Below, one piece after another: positions 36,285-46,424 of a stretch of 64,000 nucleotides of DNA (within the stretch, counting starts at the first letter, position 1; the number at the start of each line of letters is the position of its first letter). Made by a program: the position numbers and the translations under genes. Under the pieces are notes generated by a model, which did no database searches, was not told where the DNA came from, and saw nothing but the letters and a program-made list of their open reading frames with translations. Source of the DNA: Bacteroidota bacterium (GTDB lineage: Bacteria > Bacteroidota > Bacteroidia > JAFLBG01); contig JAFLBG010000002.1 of the NCBI GenBank assembly GCA_017303975.1, positions 1 through 64,000 of the forward strand, given 5' to 3'.

Positions 36285-37742
36285 AAGAGTAGCCATAAAA
36301 ACAGAAGCACTCATTTTATTTTTAGCAGGATTTACGGTTGTGCCTGTGTACATATAGTACGTATCTTTTTGTTGTGTTACAGAATACGCAAAATCCAGGT
36401 AATAGCTATCTTGTCGGTATCCTACACCAAATGCATAATTAGTGCGCATGCCATTATTTGCCACGGACGATTTGTACGGATTCCCAAGCAATCCATAACC
36501 GGCACGCAGGGTAATTGGGTCTAAGCGAACTTCTGCTCCTACCCTAAAATTATTTGCAGTAGTGTACATTTGCTGAATATTGGTATTCGCAGATCGAAAC
36601 GAATAGCCACCCGTAACCGTAGCAAGATCCATTGAATTTAGTTTTGCCATTGAATAATCTACAAATTCGTGATCAACACTTAAAAGCGCATTCTTGAGTA
36701 CTACAAACGCAAGACTTGTGTTTACTCTAAAAGGAGTTGTTAAACGATAATCAAACTCCCCTTGCGGAGACTGTGCTCTAAGAACAACACCATTATCATA
36801 AGATGCGGCCATTTCGTTGTTGTAATTATCTTTTAATCCGATATACGTTGGCGTTTGAATGGAAGCACCAATTCTTACCCAATCAGCAGGGCGATAGATA
36901 GCTCCAAACTTAGCATTAAAGCCCGTTCCGCGGGTAGATAATTCTCCACTATATACATATCCTTTAAACCCTGCGATACTATCTTTCGTGTCAGACTCTT
37001 GGTAATTAAACTCCTCTTCATACCTTACACTCACAATGTTTATAGACCCTCCAAGATATAATCTATTTGCATAGTTTGCTCCAACTGCAATGTAAAATTC
37101 GCCCATACTACCGCGTGTACTTATTAATTTAGACTGGTCTAAATTTGATTCGGATGGTATTGGTGTGTAGTAGGTATCTGTTGTGCCGGAAACAGTATCT
37201 AACAAATACGTTTCAAATGCCAAGCCTTCTGCAAAACTATTCAACCCCATAGGATTTGTGCCGTTCGCATTTTTACGCATGGCATCTAAATAGGTAGAGC
37301 CATTGCTCTCTCCAATAATAGCTGCTCTGTTGTGAAAATTATTTATTTTATTAAATCCAATGGCAAAGTTGGTGTTTACCCAATTACCTGAAATAGCAGG
37401 GTTTTTCATTCGTGCTATAGCCAAACCCAACGATGAAAAATTAAATCCCAAACGAGAATCGCTACCGGTAGAATTGTTGTAAGTGCTATTGGTGTTTCCT
37501 AAAATTAATGTAGGTGTAAAATTAAACTCCGATTTATTCATAACACCCAACCCTGCAGGATTAATTGTTATAGAAGACAAATCTGCACCTAATGCACCGA
37601 ACGCTCCACCCATAGCAGTATATCGAGCCGACCCTTTATAGTTTAGCATGGAATAACGAAGTGCATCTACCTCTGTTTGTGCAACCGCTGTTATTGCAGT
37701 AGTAGTAAAAATTCCTAGAATTATTTTTTTTAGCGTATTCAT
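36270..37742 (-). CDS. OmpP1/FadL/TodX-family outer-membrane transporter
   Basis: 490 residues with a signal peptide (about 1-21). A typical FadL-type N-terminus follows (YSMLNYKGSARYTAMGGAFG, then LSSITINPAGLGVM), where NPAGL is the family hallmark. A long beta barrel ends in FKF. The family lets hydrophobic compounds such as fatty acids cross the outer membrane. It lies 97 bases downstream of the Asn-rich lipoprotein gene and is probably linked with it. Confidence 0.9.
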   Translation of the reverse strand: MNTLKKIILGIFTTTAITAVAQTEVDALRYSMLNYKGSARYTAMGGAFGALGADLSSITINPAGLGVMNKSEFNFTPTLILGNTNSTYNNSTGSDSRLGFNFSSLGLAIARMKNPAISGNWVNTNFAIGFNKINNFHNRAAIIGESNGSTYLDAMRKNANGTNPMGLNSFAEGLAFETYLLDTVSGTTDTYYTPIPSESNLDQSKLISTRGSMGEFYIAVGANYANRLYLGGSINIVSVRYEEEFNYQESDTKDSIAGFKGYVYSGELSTRGTGFNAKFGAIYRPADWVRIGASIQTPTYIGLKDNYNNEMAASYDNGVVLRAQSPQGEFDYRLTTPFRVNTSLAFVVLKNALLSVDHEFVDYSMAKLNSMDLATVTGGYSFRSANTNIQQMYTTANNFRVGAEVRLDPITLRAGYGLLGNPYKSSVANNGMRTNYAFGVGYRQDSYYLDFAYSVTQQKDTYYMYTGTTVNPAKNKMSASVFMATLGFKF

Positions 37743-37838
37743 GGTAATTATTTTTTAGTCTTTTTTTCGCACACAAATTCTTTAAAACATAGTGCAAACA
37801 CAATGCCATAATTTTAAAAACACATTGTTCTCTGCAAA

Positions 37839-39719
37839 TTATCTTGGGCGAGCTTGTCTTGCACCATTAGAACCGTTGCTTCTTGGAGCTTCGGAACTTC
37901 TTGAAGGTGCAGAAAACCCTCCTGATCTATTGCCTCCTCCGTTATTATTTTGTGGTGCACTAAAAGACTCTTGTCTTTTAGGTTGCGAAGGAGCCGGAGC
38001 AGGTGCCGGGCTAGGTGCATTATTTCTAGGCGCATTATTCATCTCGTTGTTACGAGGAGTATTGTCTCTTTGAGGTGTGTTCCAATTATTATTCCCTCTA
38101 GGGGTTGTAGTGTTGTTGTTTCTAGGCACATCCCATGTATTATTTGGTCTGCTATAATCATTGCTACCATTACTTCTTGGAGCTACATTTGTACCGTTCG
38201 ACCTAGTTGGAGAGGAAGGTCTATCCCAATTATTATTTGGGGTTTCCCAATTTGAGTTAGGTCTGGCAGTATTGTTTTCATTACCTCTAGGTGCCACATC
38301 CCACGAATTAGATCGAGATGGATTTGTAGGCTGCTCCCAATTATTGTTTTGGGGTCTATCAAATTGTTGTTGCGAATTTGAATTACCATTTGATTTTGGA
38401 GCCGTGTACTCATTATCCCAATACTGATTTGAATTGGAATTATTTTGAGTAGGAGGTGTTTGATTTATTGTACCATTCCCTCTATCAATAGTTTGTAATG
38501 AATTGCCCGCACTGTTATTATTTATAGCATCTTGCTTTCCGCTGTAATTGCGGATATCAGGATATCCACCGGAAGTGCCGGTTGTGCTTGCAGGTCTTTC
38601 TACCGTGCTAGTACCTTGCACCGGCTTATTAGCGGAATTATCGTATTGCTTTACCCCATTGTTAGATGTATTTGTAGGCAACGAATTCCCTTTTGTAGCA
38701 GTTGATGTTGGTGCTACACTCGAAGCATTTGTAGGCTTTGTATATATTACCGGCAATCTATCATCGTTAAAGCTATTTGCATATTTAATTGTATTTCGAG
38801 TTGTATTACTTGCTGAAGCTACATCCGCTACTGCGATATCTTGATACCGTTGTCCCCAACTATTATTCGGGTTTGCAGGTCTGTTGCTTCCGCTCATACT
38901 ATTGCCTCTTGGGCCGTAATGATAGCTGTAGCTGTTAAAATCTTGTCCATTAAAATAGTAGTTGTTGTATAGTCCGGCATGATATCCATCCCAATACCCA
39001 TTGTTGTAGCCATTCCAATATCCATTGTTATATCCACCCCAAAAATTGTTTCCATAAAATCCGTTGTTCCAGCCATTTCCGCAGCCATAGCCCCATCCCC
39101 AATTATTGTATCCACCCCACCCGTAATAAGAATTCCATGAGTTTCCAAAACCAAATCCACCGTTCCATCCTGTCCAAGGACTCCACCCCCAGCTAAATCC
39201 ACTGTTATAACCCCATGTACCTCCCCAAAAATAAGAAGGATTGTAGTTGTAAGCATAATAGGTAGGTCCCCACCAATTGTAGCCTAAGTAAATACTTACA
39301 CCCCAACTAGCCGGATTATTATTGTACCAATAAGAATTGGTATAGTATGGATCGTAATAGCTAAAGCCTTGAACAGGGTTGCTAAATCTACTAATTCGAG
39401 CTGCATACGAATAATCATAGTAATCGTCCGGATTATAGCTGCTAGTAAAATTATTGGGATCAACAGGCTGATAATTCTGCTGATTAGCATTAGAGTTTTG
39501 AGCAGGTTGTTGTGCAGAAGAACCGGAAGAATAGTTTTCTACCGCTGCTGCAACAGCAGCCGTTTCTTGCATTTGAAGCTTCTTAATATCGTCAGAAGAC
39601 ATATACACATCGTCATAATACGCGCTTTTGCTTGCAGTGCTCTTTGAGCTTGAACAAGACGAAGCCATTAATGCAACTGCAATAATGGATGCTACATAGT
39701 TTGTGCTTTTTGTTTTCAT
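37839..39719 (-). CDS. Asn/Tyr/Trp/Gly-rich lipoprotein
   Basis: 626 residues from the ATG at 39719; an earlier frame start gives no signal peptide, while this one begins MKTKSTNYVASIIAVAL and reaches a lipobox at SSC. Residues about 110-270 are dominated by Tyr, Trp, Gly and Asn (NNPASWGVSIYLGYNWWG-type repeats). The C-terminal half is a low-complexity Asn/Ser/Pro/Arg region with recurring NNNW and PRSNGS units. No enzyme domain is seen. The protein is probably surface-exposed and sticky or structural. As far as I recall, similar genes sit beside proS in other Bacteroidota. Confidence 0.7.
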   Translation of the reverse strand: MKTKSTNYVASIIAVALMASSCSSSKSTASKSAYYDDVYMSSDDIKKLQMQETAAVAAAVENYSSGSSAQQPAQNSNANQQNYQPVDPNNFTSSYNPDDYYDYSYAARISRFSNPVQGFSYYDPYYTNSYWYNNNPASWGVSIYLGYNWWGPTYYAYNYNPSYFWGGTWGYNSGFSWGWSPWTGWNGGFGFGNSWNSYYGWGGYNNWGWGYGCGNGWNNGFYGNNFWGGYNNGYWNGYNNGYWDGYHAGLYNNYYFNGQDFNSYSYHYGPRGNSMSGSNRPANPNNSWGQRYQDIAVADVASASNTTRNTIKYANSFNDDRLPVIYTKPTNASSVAPTSTATKGNSLPTNTSNNGVKQYDNSANKPVQGTSTVERPASTTGTSGGYPDIRNYSGKQDAINNNSAGNSLQTIDRGNGTINQTPPTQNNSNSNQYWDNEYTAPKSNGNSNSQQQFDRPQNNNWEQPTNPSRSNSWDVAPRGNENNTARPNSNWETPNNNWDRPSSPTRSNGTNVAPRSNGSNDYSRPNNTWDVPRNNNTTTPRGNNNWNTPQRDNTPRNNEMNNAPRNNAPSPAPAPAPSQPKRQESFSAPQNNNGGGNRSGGFSAPSRSSEAPRSNGSNGARQARPR

Positions 39720-39827
39720 AGTGCCCTCTCTTTCTTTACTAATCAATTTAAACATTTTTACTCGAATTAAGTTTAACATTTCAATGCTTATGCTTAAATT
39801 CACAAAATACGTGCCAAACAGTAATTT

Positions 39828-41303
39828 ATGAGTAAAGAAGTAGTAAAAAGAGAAGACAATTATTCCGAATGGTATAATAATCTGGTAGTTAAAGCCGATT
39901 TAGCCGATCACTCTGCCGTTCGTGGGTGTATGGTTATTAAACCTTACGGATACGCCATTTGGGAGAAAATGCAGGCCACTTTAGACAAGATGTTTAAAGA
40001 TACAGGTCATGTAAACGCTTATTTCCCATTATTCATACCTAAATCATTTTTTAGCAAGGAAGCGAGTCATGTGGATGGCTTTGCTAAAGAGTGTGCCGTT
40101 GTTACCCACTACCGCTTAAAAAATGCACCGGATGGTAGCGGAATTATAGTGGATGAGGATGCTAAATTGGAAGAGGAATTAATAGTTCGTCCTACCTCCG
40201 AAACTATTATTTGGAACACGTATAAAAGTTGGATACAATCGTACCGAGATTTGCCAATACTTGTAAACCAATGGGCAAATGTGGTTCGCTGGGAAATGCG
40301 TACACGTTTATTTTTACGTACTACCGAATTTTTATGGCAAGAGGGACATACCGCACACGCCACAAAAGAAGAGGCTATTATTGAAGCGGAAAAAATGTTG
40401 CATGTATATGCTGATTTTGCTGAGAACTGGCTTGCTGTGCCGGTTTTAAAAGGTGTTAAAACAGCCAACGAACGTTTTGCAGGTGCAATAGAAACGTATT
40501 GCATTGAGGCTATGATGCAAGATGGAAAGGCATTACAAGCAGGCACATCGCACTTCTTAGGACAAAATTTTGCAAAAGCTTTTGATGTGAAATTTGCCAC
40601 CTCCGAAGGAAAACAAGAGTTTGTATGGGCTACATCTTGGGGCGTTTCAACTCGCTTGATGGGTGCACTGGTAATGGCACACTCCGACAACGAAGGATTG
40701 GTGTTACCTCCAAAGCTTGCTCCTATACAAGTGGCAATTGTTCCGATTTACAAAGGAGACGAGCAATTGCAGCAAATAAGCACTATTGCAAACAACCTTA
40801 AAAAAGAATTAGAAGGGAGAGGAATCTCTGTAAAGTACGATGACAGAGACAACCAACGTCCGGGCTGGAAATTTGCCGAATATGAATTAAAGGGAATACC
40901 TGTGCGTATTGCCATTGGTGGACGCGATTTAGAAAACGGCACAGCCGAAGTTGCAAGAAGAGATACGAAAGAGAAAGCCACTATCAAACAAATAGACCTT
41001 GTTGGTCATGTAGCGCAGCTGATGGAGGATATTCAAAAAAATATTTATGCCAAAGCAATAGAGAAAAGAAAAAGCCTAACGAGCGAAGCCAATAGCTATG
41101 ATGAGTTTAAAAAACTATTGGACGAGAAAGGTGGATTTATTTATGCACATTGGGACGGAACAAGCGAAACAGAAGAAAAAATAAAAGAAGAAACAAAAGC
41201 TACGATTCGCTGCATTCCTTTAGATAACAAGCAAGAGAATGGAACATGCATATACTCAGGCAAACCATCTACACAAAGAGTTGTTTTTGCTCGAGCATAT
41301 TAA
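39828..41303 (+). CDS. proS: prolyl-tRNA synthetase (archaeal/eukaryotic type)
   Basis: 491 residues, the short ProS form without an inserted editing domain. The class II motifs include motif 2 ([20 protein letters not shown], about 146-165, with [11 protein letters not shown] after it) and motif 3 ([19 protein letters not shown]). The C-terminal extension ends in VVFARAY. It charges tRNA-Pro. It is divergent from the Asn-rich lipoprotein; the 41338 gene follows after 34 bases. Confidence 0.95.
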   Translation: MSKEVVKREDNYSEWYNNLVVKADLADHSAVRGCMVIKPYGYAIWEKMQATLDKMFKDTGHVNAYFPLFIPKSFFSKEASHVDGFAKECAVVTHYRLKNAPDGSGIIVDEDAKLEEELIVRPTSETIIWNTYKSWIQSYRDLPILVNQWANVVRWEMRTRLFLRTTEFLWQEGHTAHATKEEAIIEAEKMLHVYADFAENWLAVPVLKGVKTANERFAGAIETYCIEAMMQDGKALQAGTSHFLGQNFAKAFDVKFATSEGKQEFVWATSWGVSTRLMGALVMAHSDNEGLVLPPKLAPIQVAIVPIYKGDEQLQQISTIANNLKKELEGRGISVKYDDRDNQRPGWKFAEYELKGIPVRIAIGGRDLENGTAEVARRDTKEKATIKQIDLVGHVAQLMEDIQKNIYAKAIEKRKSLTSEANSYDEFKKLLDEKGGFIYAHWDGTSETEEKIKEETKATIRCIPLDNKQENGTCIYSGKPSTQRVVFARAY

Positions 41304-41337
41304 TAGTTATATTTAGTTTATTCAACAAATTACGTAC

Positions 41338-42030
41338 ATGGCAAATCCAACTCCCAAAGAGCTTATCATAAAAACACTTTCTGAGAAATCTGTAACTAAG
41401 CAAGATGTTTACAAGCAAACGTTGGAGACTTTCAAAATGTTAAAGAGTGCTTGCAAAGAGCTGTCTGAAGACTTGAAAGGAGCTACCGCTAAAATTGACA
41501 AGCGGCTAATTGTTGATTACAAAGATAAAAGCGAGTTTGAATTTGAGCTCCGCGTAGCTGGCGATGTGCTTATGTTTTACATGCACACCAACGTGTTTGA
41601 GTTTGACAAAAGTCATCCTGTTTGGAAAACATCGTACGTTAAAAAAAATGAATTCAACTCTTATTGCGGACAAATTTATATTTACAATTTTCTCTCCGAC
41701 TCTTTTAAATACAACAGGTCTAGAGATGTTGGCTATCTAATTGCTCGACTATTTATAAATAAGGATGCACATTATTTTGTAGAAGGAAAAAGACAATTAG
41801 GTTTTTTGTATAACAATTTTGCAAATGCAGTAGTTGACAAAGAGCACCTTAAAAACATTGTAGAATCGGCTGTTTTGTATTGTTTAGATTTCGATTTATT
41901 TGTGCCTCCGTTTGAAAATGTAAAAGAAGTAAGTGTTATGGAAATGCAAGAAGCCAGCAACAGCATGCAAATAACAACAGGCAAGCGTCTTGGATTTAGA
42001 TTCTTAGCTGACAACGACCAACTGGAATAA
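41338..42030 (+). CDS. conserved hypothetical protein
   Basis: A 230-residue soluble protein. It begins with a helical, Lys-rich region and continues with beta-type segments (FEFELRVAGDVLMFYMHTNV, then GQIYIYNFLSDSFKYN). The patterned sequence looks like a genuine conserved protein, but I recognise no named domain. It is co-oriented with proS 34 bases upstream and is probably in the same transcript; it is convergent with the phosphatase-family gene. Confidence 0.7.
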   Translation: MANPTPKELIIKTLSEKSVTKQDVYKQTLETFKMLKSACKELSEDLKGATAKIDKRLIVDYKDKSEFEFELRVAGDVLMFYMHTNVFEFDKSHPVWKTSYVKKNEFNSYCGQIYIYNFLSDSFKYNRSRDVGYLIARLFINKDAHYFVEGKRQLGFLYNNFANAVVDKEHLKNIVESAVLYCLDFDLFVPPFENVKEVSVMEMQEASNSMQITTGKRLGFRFLADNDQLE

Positions 42031-42070
42031 CGTTCATAATTAAGACCTGCTAATTATTGTACGATTCAAC

Positions 42071-43210
42071 TCACCTATAAGTAAAAGTACCACAGATAGG
42101 AAAATGATCAGACAACTCTTCTCGAACAATACTAAAATCAGTTAGCTCTAATTGCTTACTGTGTAAAATATAATCTATTCTAAAAGAAGGGAATTTTCCT
42201 GCATAACTTTTCCCAAAGCCAAATCCTTTCTCCATAAAAGCATCGTTTAGTTTTGATGAAATTTTTGAATACGCATACGAAGATGGAGTATCGTTAAAAT
42301 CTCCGCAAACTATCACTTTGTAAGGACATTTGGCAATATGCGCAGCAACTGCTTCCGCTTGCAAAGCACGTTTTTTAAATGCAGATTTTAATCTACTCAA
42401 AATCTTTTTTGATTTTTCAACTTCCTCTTCTGCTTCTTTATCTGTCATTATACTCTCAACAAATTTATAATCCGAATTACTAAAATGAATAGACTGCAGG
42501 TGCATATTATAAATACGAATGGTGTCCGATTGTATTACTACATCTGTAAACATGCAAATATTATTGTTCTTAACTTCAAACGGAACTACTCCTTTACCAA
42601 CAATTGGAAATTTTGAAAAAGTAGCTAATCCAATGTGCAATGTATCTCGCTTGCTTGTGTAGTTGTAGGTATACTCCTCGTGCACATATTTTGCTTTTTG
42701 AAATGCAAGCAGTGTATCACGTGTTTTAAAACCATCGGTATCGTCCTGGTAAAACTCTTGAAAGCAAATAATATCGGGAGCTTCCTCAATAAGTAAATCG
42801 AAAATTTTATTCCGCGTTTCCTTGTTCTTAGTCCAATTGTACAAATCAAACAGCCGCACATTATATGACATCAATTTAAATTCTTTTTCGGAATGATTCT
42901 TTTCGTGATTAGCTGCAGATAAATTAATCTGCACCAAAGCTGCTATGTTAGAATATCCGATGAGAATGGAAACCAATGAAATTAAAGCTAAGCGCCATTT
43001 TAAGAACAACCAAAATAAAATAAAAATAAAATTTACGAGTAGTAAAGCTGGATACCCGAGGCCGAGAAATGCAATGTACCAAAAGTTCTCGGGGCTTATG
43101 TATGGAGCCAAATAAGAAAAAAGCAACAATAAAGCTACAAGCACATTGGCAAGCAATGCAATTGTTTTTCCCCAACGTCTAATAAAACTTTTTTCTGTAT
43201 TAGCTTTCAT
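42071..43210 (-). CDS. membrane-anchored endonuclease/exonuclease/phosphatase family protein
   Basis: 379 residues from the ATG at 43210, which sets the first membrane helix at about 15-38; the frame could start 13 codons earlier. About three hydrophobic helices lie in the first 95 residues. The EEP domain follows: MSYNVRLFD, PDIICFQEFY (catalytic Glu), VCGDFNDTPSS and a C-terminal SDHFPI. Members hydrolyse phosphodiesters in DNA, RNA or lipids; the anchored form is common in Bacteroidota and its substrate is unknown. Confidence 0.88.
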   Translation of the reverse strand: MKANTEKSFIRRWGKTIALLANVLVALLLLFSYLAPYISPENFWYIAFLGLGYPALLLVNFIFILFWLFLKWRLALISLVSILIGYSNIAALVQINLSAANHEKNHSEKEFKLMSYNVRLFDLYNWTKNKETRNKIFDLLIEEAPDIICFQEFYQDDTDGFKTRDTLLAFQKAKYVHEEYTYNYTSKRDTLHIGLATFSKFPIVGKGVVPFEVKNNNICMFTDVVIQSDTIRIYNMHLQSIHFSNSDYKFVESIMTDKEAEEEVEKSKKILSRLKSAFKKRALQAEAVAAHIAKCPYKVIVCGDFNDTPSSYAYSKISSKLNDAFMEKGFGFGKSYAGKFPSFRIDYILHSKQLELTDFSIVREELSDHFPICGTFTYR

Positions 43211-43385
43211 TATAATAACACCCGAATGGCAAATTGCGCATGGGTTCAATTTATAAAATTAACTTAATATTATAGGTAAAGTTGTACCTTTATTACTCAA
43301 CGTATTTTAAACAATTTGGTGTTGTTATGAATTCGTAAGATAAAATAAGGTATGCCTTAAGAAAACAGAAAAACAATAAAAAAAT

Positions 43386-44258
43386 ATGAATTTAGTTTAC
43401 CCAAAAAACTGGAAAGATTATGAACTACTTGATGTAGGTGACTTTTTAAAGCTAGAACGTTGGGGCGACTATATAACTATACGACCCGAACCACAAGCTG
43501 TTTGGAGTAAAGTATTTTCTATGAGAGAATGGGAACAACAAGCACACCTTCGTTTTGTACCAAAATCAAGCTCTTCGGGCAGTTGGGAAAAATTAAAAAA
43601 AACTCCCGACAACTGGAATATTTCTTACACAATTTCTCCTGAAAAAAAATTAAAATTCAAATTAGCACTTACCTCTTTTAAACATGTTGGCTTATTTCCT
43701 GAACAAGCCGACAATTGGGAATTTATTTACGATTCGATAAAAAAAATGAATATCGCCACTCCTAAAGTGTTGAATTTATTTGCCTACACAGGCGGAGCTT
43801 CTTTGGCAGCAAAGGCGGCAGGTGCAGATATTACGCATGTAGATTCTATAAAGCAAGTTGTAAGCTGGTCGAGAGAAAATATGGAACTATCCGGATTAGA
43901 CAATATTAGATGGGTAGTAGAAGATGCTTTAAAGTTTGTAAAGCGCGAATTAAAACGTGGAAATAAATACAACGGAATAATACTAGACCCTCCTGCCTAC
44001 GGACATGGCCCTAATGGCGAGAAGTGGAAGTTGGAAGATAACATTAATGAAATGATGAAGGGGGTATTGGATTTACTGGATGAAGAAAACCACTTCCTAA
44101 TTTTAAATGCGTATTCGCTCGGATTCTCTTCTCTTATTATTGAAAATTTATTGAAAGCAAAAAAATCAAAAACACTAACTACCGGAGAATTGTATTTACC
44201 CTCAAAATCCGGAATGAAATTACCATTGGGTGTATTTGGAAGGTTAAGTACAGTTTAA
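43386..44258 (+). CDS. class I SAM-dependent methyltransferase (RlmI/COG1092-like)
   Basis: 290 residues. SAM motif I is VLNLFAYTGGASLAAKAAGA (about 128-147) and the catalytic-loop motif is ILDPPAYGHG (about 198-207), the DPPxY signature of rRNA methyltransferases of the RlmI/RlmK type. The N-terminal PUA domain of RlmI is missing, replaced by a short region starting MNLVYPKNWKDYELL. It probably methylates a base in rRNA, with the target site undetermined. It is a single gene. Confidence 0.85.
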   Translation: MNLVYPKNWKDYELLDVGDFLKLERWGDYITIRPEPQAVWSKVFSMREWEQQAHLRFVPKSSSSGSWEKLKKTPDNWNISYTISPEKKLKFKLALTSFKHVGLFPEQADNWEFIYDSIKKMNIATPKVLNLFAYTGGASLAAKAAGADITHVDSIKQVVSWSRENMELSGLDNIRWVVEDALKFVKRELKRGNKYNGIILDPPAYGHGPNGEKWKLEDNINEMMKGVLDLLDEENHFLILNAYSLGFSSLIIENLLKAKKSKTLTTGELYLPSKSGMKLPLGVFGRLSTV

Positions 44259-44262
44259 GAAC

Positions 44263-44724
44263 TTACCCTTTACTGTTTTCGTATTCTACGTCAATCTTCA
44301 AATCCCTTCCTAATGCAGCCTCTACGGCTAGTTCATCGCATCTGTTATTTTCCGGATTATCCGCATGCCCTTTTACCCAGACAAATTTCACTTTGTGCTT
44401 TGGATAAATTTTCAAAAAACGTTTCCACAAATCTGCATTCATTTTTTTTTTGAATCCGATTTTTTCCCAACCAAACACCCATTTTTTTTCTACTGAATCA
44501 ACTACATATTTTGAATCGGAGTATACAGTAATACTAGCATTAGCAGCCTTTACGGTTTCTAAAGCAACAATAACACTTAATAATTCCATTCGATTATTTG
44601 TAGTTATTCTAAACCCTTCAGACAATTCTTTTCGATGACTACCCGACATCATAATAATGCCATATCCTCCGGGCCCTGGATTGCCTCGAGAAGCACCATC
44701 TGTATATATTTTTATTTCTGCCAT
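44263..44724 (-). CDS. rnhA: ribonuclease HI
   Basis: 153 residues, standard length. The metal-binding carboxylates are visible: Asp9 (YTDGASRGNPGPGG), Glu47 (NNRMEL), Asp70 (VYSDSKYV) and Asp in NNRCDELAVEAA. It removes RNA from RNA/DNA hybrids. Its start overlaps the end of the upstream paiB-like gene by 13 bases, indicating one message. It is convergent with the methyltransferase gene. Confidence 0.96.
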   Translation of the reverse strand: MAEIKIYTDGASRGNPGPGGYGIIMMSGSHRKELSEGFRITTNNRMELLSVIVALETVKAANASITVYSDSKYVVDSVEKKWVFGWEKIGFKKKMNADLWKRFLKIYPKHKVKFVWVKGHADNPENNRCDELAVEAALGRDLKIDVEYENSKG

Positions 44725-45338
44725 TTGCTTTTCCTTTGCATCAAGTTCGCTATTTCTCTAGCCCCCACATCATTCTCATTTGACAAGTGAGTTGTTATTT
44801 GTTGCTTATCTACTTCAGTTCTGTTTTGAGATAATTTATTTTTCGCCAATATTTTCTCAACAGTTACTTCAAATGCTACAATCTCTTTTAAATACGCATC
44901 GTACATCTCATTGCTAATAGAAGACAAATGAAATCTATTTTCTCTTCCATGCTCATATTTTTCAACCATTTGAGCTAACAAATCTTTTGTTTCTTCTCTA
45001 GACAATTCTCTCAAACGACCTTGCACATGCACGGCTACATAATTCCAGGTAGGTACATTTACTGTTGAATACCATGACGAAGAAACATATGCATGCGGCC
45101 CTTGAAATATACACAATACATTTTCCTGATTTAAAACTGCTTGCAGTTGATTATTTTTCCTAGCAATGTGAGCTGTTAATTTTAGTTCGTTAGCAGCGTT
45201 TGTAGTAATATGAAAAGGAATATGCGTTGCTTCTAATAAAGAATCAATTTTAGTAACAAGTATTCCAAAACTATTAGCTTGCAGAAATGCTGTTATTTCC
45301 TCGTAATTTGTATTTTGAAAATAAGAAGGGATGTACAT
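44712..45338 (-). CDS. PaiB-family FMN-binding regulator-like protein
   Basis: 208 residues. It begins MYIPSYFQNTNYEEITAFL and contains the PaiB hallmark HAYVSSSWY (about 103-111) followed by VPTWNYVAVHVQGR (about 115-128), forming the split-barrel FMN fold. PaiB is reported as a negative transcriptional regulator in Bacillus; many homologues are probably flavin-binding enzymes. It overlaps rnhA by 13 bases. Confidence 0.9.
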   Translation of the reverse strand: MYIPSYFQNTNYEEITAFLQANSFGILVTKIDSLLEATHIPFHITTNAANELKLTAHIARKNNQLQAVLNQENVLCIFQGPHAYVSSSWYSTVNVPTWNYVAVHVQGRLRELSREETKDLLAQMVEKYEHGRENRFHLSSISNEMYDAYLKEIVAFEVTVEKILAKNKLSQNRTEVDKQQITTHLSNENDVGAREIANLMQRKSKWQK

Positions 45339-45391
45339 AAACTTTATGTGTTACCACTTGTTAAAGTAATAAGATTAATTGGGGAACTAAA

Positions 45392-46318
45392 ATGAATTCC
45401 AAAAAAATAGTTATTGCAGGCGGAAGCGGAACTTTAGGCAGATTAATTGCTGCGCATTTCTCTGAAAAAGGATTTGCGGTTATTGTTTTAACAAGAACAT
45501 CTGCTAAAGAAGATGGGGTAGTTAAATATATTCATTGGGATGCAAAAACGCACGTTGATGATTGGGTTCAACATCTTGATGGTGCCGAAGCCGTTATTAA
45601 TCTAACCGGCAGTTCTATCAATGTTCGCTTTACAGACAAGAACAAAAAAACAATTTTGGCTTCGAGAATAAATGCAACAAATGCATTAGGCTATGCAATC
45701 CAACGCTTAAAGAATCCACCTAAAACATGGATGAATGCTAGTGCAGTAGGCATTTACAAAAAGCACGAACATCCTCAAACAGAAGAATCAACTCCGGCAA
45801 CCGATTTTATGGGAACGGTTTGTGCAGAATGGGAAAAGAGTTTTTTTTTACACACTACAACTTCTACAAGAAAAATTGCACTACGAATTGGTATCATGCT
45901 TACTCCAACCGGTGGAATTCTAGAACCGTTGCTTAAAATCACAAAATTGGGATTGGGCGGAAAAGCAGGAACAGGAAAGCAATACATAAGTTGGCTGCAC
46001 TATAAAGATTTAATTGGTATAATTGATTTTATGCTACAAAAAGAAACTATTGAAGGAGTAGTAAATTGCACATCGCCCAATCCTGTCACAAATAAAGCGT
46101 TCATGGAGTCGCTAAGAGCAAGTTTGCAAATACCTTTTGGATTGCCAAATCCAACACTAGCATTAAAAATAGGCTCTTGGCTTATGAATACAGAAGCGGA
46201 CTTGGTGTTAAAAGGAAGTAATATTATTCCGCAAGTACTTTTAAACAATAATTTTCAATTCCGGTTTGCATCATTACTGAATGCTTTAAAAGATTTAAAA
46301 AAACAAACTCCCTCCTAA
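45392..46318 (+). CDS. TIGR01777-family epimerase/SDR protein
   Basis: 308 residues. The dinucleotide-binding loop is GGSGTLG (10-16), followed by NLTGSSINVRF and MNASAVGIYK in the positions typical of the TIGR01777 (YfcH/SDR39U1) group. The C-terminal domain (DUF1731) includes PFGLPNPTLALKIGSWLM. These atypical short-chain dehydrogenases have no firmly known substrate. It is a single gene, divergent from paiB. Confidence 0.88.
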   Translation: MNSKKIVIAGGSGTLGRLIAAHFSEKGFAVIVLTRTSAKEDGVVKYIHWDAKTHVDDWVQHLDGAEAVINLTGSSINVRFTDKNKKTILASRINATNALGYAIQRLKNPPKTWMNASAVGIYKKHEHPQTEESTPATDFMGTVCAEWEKSFFLHTTTSTRKIALRIGIMLTPTGGILEPLLKITKLGLGGKAGTGKQYISWLHYKDLIGIIDFMLQKETIEGVVNCTSPNPVTNKAFMESLRASLQIPFGLPNPTLALKIGSWLMNTEADLVLKGSNIIPQVLLNNNFQFRFASLLNALKDLKKQTPS

Positions 46319-46371
46319 ACACCCTTGCAAGTCAAGCATTTAGACCAAACAAGCCAACTAGAAAAAATGGC

Positions 46372-46402
46372 TTGTACAGACGAATCCTTTTTAATACATT
46401 TG
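46372..46402 (+). promoter_or_regulatory. promoter of first T9SS paralogue
   Basis: TTG at 46372-46374, 20 bases, then TACATTTG at 46395-46402, 22 bases upstream of the ATG: a full Bacteroidota-type promoter. Confidence 0.6.
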
Positions 46403-46424
46403 CACAACTTAACCAAACAAGCAC

